DNA of 64,000 nucleotides from positions 12,657,331 to 12,721,330 of the forward strand of contig JAKCOZ010000003.1 of NCBI GenBank assembly GCA_022605955.1. Direction: 5' to 3'. This DNA comes from Rallus limicola. Lineage: Eukaryota > Chordata > Aves > Gruiformes > Rallidae. Shown one piece after another: positions 61,477 to 64,000 of the stretch (the stretch's first letter is position 1; each line of letters opens with the position of its first letter). Both the position numbers and the translations under genes were made by a program. Under the pieces are notes generated by a model. It was given only the letters and a program-made list of their open reading frames with translations, was not told where the DNA came from and ran no database searches.

Positions 61477-64000
61477 CAAACTGTCTAACAGAAAACAATG
61501 TACTTCTGACAAAACCCAAGTGTTGAAACTTTTTGGATTTTGGGAAGAAAATAATTTTAGGGATTTTATTTTTACATTGATTTATTCCATAATGATAATG
61601 TAGACCAGATTAATAATTTCACTTCTGTCCTCTCAGACACCTGCTGCAATCAGAAATAGGTGAGGCAGAATTTGAAAGACGAGTAAGTCAGCAGGGTGTC
61701 TGTTCCCCACAAATAGGTTTCTTTTTAGTGTTTCTGACAGGCATCTCACGTGATTTTCTATTTACATCAGTGTGGCCAATTTAATTTATTTGCAATACAG
61801 AAGGTTAGCAGGAGAACTTATCTTGAACTATTACTCATTTTCTGTGCCATATTTATTCAGTGCTATGCTTGGAAGTTTAAAACAGGTATTTTAGTTCTAC
61901 ATATAATACAGACCATTTATATGCCTCTGCATTAACATTAGGAATATGTAAAATTTTGCTCTTTGGAATAGTGCAATTTTGAGCTTAAATAACTTTCCAA
62001 AAACTGGACAAAACAGCTATCTCTTTCTTCATTTTTTAGTACCCAATGAATTCTGCTGGTTTATGCATGGCTGGCTATCTTCTTTACAATCATTTAAATA
62101 AAAGTATGGCTTAAAGGCAAAATAGAACTGTAACACAACAAAATAAATTCCAGCATGAAGTTGCTTAATGAAGGTATCTGGAAAATATTTCCAATATCGT
62201 TCTCATTTGGAAATAGGACATCACCCCATGCTACTAAATCCCCTTGATAATTCTCAAGAGTAATCTGTTGTAAGCAACCACTGTTTCACTAGCTGTTTAG
62301 CTCATTTATTTTTCTCAGAAATAATGTGCAAGAGTGAGGAAGAGAGAAGTAAGTGTTAATAGGAAATAAAGTGAAATGAGACAAACATTACTGCCAAAAA
62401 ATCCAGGTACCATAGTAAAATTATATAAAATATTTGCATTTTTCTAAACAAAGAAATACTGTAAATTTCTTTCAGGTTTCCTCTAATAGACCACTAAAAT
62501 CTAAATTTAGCTTACATATAAAGAACTGATTAGAGAAAAAATAATTTCTATAGTTTATAATATAGGTTAAGAAATAGGTTCTACCATGCCAAGTATTATT
62601 AGGAAATAGCAGTAGTTGAAGCTAAGTAAGTAACGGCCCAGAAGCTACTCTTGACAGCATAATGAAAGAGAAATCAAAAATTATACTACCTGGAAAAAAA
62701 GGCAGATATTGGATTATTTACACAGCCTTCTCTCATAACACTCCCACAGATCTGATCTGCCAAAACCACTGACTACAGGCAGACAGAGGTAGCAGTTAAG
62801 TGCCATAAAGCAGCAATCACCTGGAATGTGTTCAAATAACTGATGTTCCAAAAATCAAAATCCACCACTGAAGACAGTCTGTCAGCAGAAAAAATACCCA
62901 ACCCTAAAAGGATGATCAGGTTTCAGCTTTATAGAGGAAGGTGGCAGGAATTTCAAATAAAGTTGAATTACATACAACAGAAGTAAATGATCTAAGTCAG
63001 TTTTAAAATGACTGGACTAAAAAACACCTTTAAAAAACATGTGATACCCTTCTGTTCGTTTCAGAGTTTGCAGAGATTACCTGTCTTAGAAATACCAGGG
63101 AGGAAGTTCTGTCAGCAGCAAGTATGTAAGAGAAGTGAAACAAACAGAAAGGCCATCTAGAATACCTAAGCTACTCCCCAAGACAGTTTTCAAGAAAGGG
63201 ACACTAAGGACAGTAAAAAATAATAGAAAAAGGCTGTTGTGGAATACTCAGCTGGAGTTTTGCTGCAACCATTGGATTTTTGAATACATTAATCTGTTTC
63301 TCACAGCCAAAAAAAAAAAAGGAAGCTGCTAAATAAAATTCATAATTAGTGGCTTTAGCTAATAAAGCTAAAACTATTTTTTGTGAGTTTTAAAAGTAAG
63401 ACTTTTTAAAAGTACACTAGAATGATGTCCAACTTTTTGCCTTTGTGTACCCCTCCCTCCAAGTGAATAGATTAGGAAAAAGTGCTTTCTTCTGCTTTTG
63501 CTAACTCAGTAATACACTCTGCAATTGCAAATATCCAGTTTACAGAATGTCTGGGTTTTTTAACTTTTGCTGCCAAATTTGGCAGGGCCAACCAAAAAGC
63601 CTATGAATGAAAATACTTTCTTCCTTAAAGGCAAGTTATGTATCCACGGTCAGGTGCTTCAGTGTATGACAAGTGTTCTGCAGAATTTGAAATGGATTGC
63701 AATGAACTATTCATAAAATTACAGCTGAACTGCAGTACATTGAAATGAATCCCATAAATTACTAGATGTGACTTCCATCTGTTTTAATATCTTCTTTGGA
63801 AGGCCAAAATAATTTGACCAAAACATCAAATCTACTCTTCCATTTCACTTACACTAGTATAGCCTAATTGCTATGCTGTTGTAAGACCCTAAAAACGACT
63901 CCCAAATTTGATATAAGACAGATTACATGCTGTGAAGAAAATTACTTATAACACAGTGGTACTTTTTTTTTTTATTAGCAGCATATTGACTAACAGCACA
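61477..64000. other. AT-rich non-coding DNA, probable DTWD2 intron
   Basis: No exon, RNA gene or recognisable transposon is seen to the end of the window. Short frames (up to 65 codons) are chance. Confidence 0.5.

Noticed and set aside
1..64000. tRNA, snRNA, rRNA, CRISPR or bacterial operon features
   Set aside because: No conserved cores (such as tRNA box A/B pairs with a cloverleaf, or the U6 or 5S sequence), no regularly spaced direct repeats and no Shine-Dalgarno-led gene arrays were seen; the window is vertebrate nuclear DNA.

Overview
This window is avian nuclear DNA: AT-rich, almost gene-free, with CR1 LINE insertions (3' ends of the TTCTATGATTC / GAATCATAGAA type) and bird-type LTRs. 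Part of one host gene is present. Two minus-strand exons (30293-30421 and 25833-26003) encode the C-terminal ~99 residues of DTWD2, a tRNA-uridine aminocarboxypropyltransferase. Both have correct splice sites, matching phase 0 and a normal stop codon. The 5' exons were not found and probably lie beyond 64000, so roughly 26-64 kb would be DTWD2 intron and 1-25.8 kb would be 3' UTR plus intergenic DNA. DTWD2 is on human 5q23, and much of human chromosome 5 corresponds to the avian Z, so Z linkage is a reasonable inference, not something seen here.

Layout. 1-13.6 kb: unannotatable AT-rich DNA with a few short tandem repeats. 13.6-16.0 kb: a GC-richer repeat island with a CR1 3' fragment, an LTR-like segment, an unusual degenerate 184-bp tandem duplication and the 5' part of an ERVL-type LTR. 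21.3-22.5 kb: a 1.1-kb CR1 with decayed reverse transcriptase. 24.05-24.27 kb: a small GC-rich island. 25.8-30.4 kb: the two DTWD2 exons and the intron between them. 30.4-41.9 kb: apparent intron. 41.9-45.3 kb: an almost full-length CR1 (minus) with a recognisable ORF1 esterase and an ORF2 endonuclease/reverse transcriptase broken by frameshifts and stops. 46.8-50.2 kb: a composite LTR island whose centre is a solo ERVL-type LTR (47678-48984, 5-bp target duplication AATGG). That LTR is itself split by a second, alpharetrovirus-like solo LTR (48501-48746, 6-bp target duplication GAGTGA). 54.7-61.5 kb: five further CR1 fragments, the last three on the plus strand.

No complete protein-coding gene, RNA gene, CRISPR array or prokaryotic feature was found. 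Most open frames longer than 60 codons are chance frames in AT-rich DNA, frames through purine-rich tracts, or frames through CR1 and LTR sequence. The bird lineage cannot be fixed from this window.
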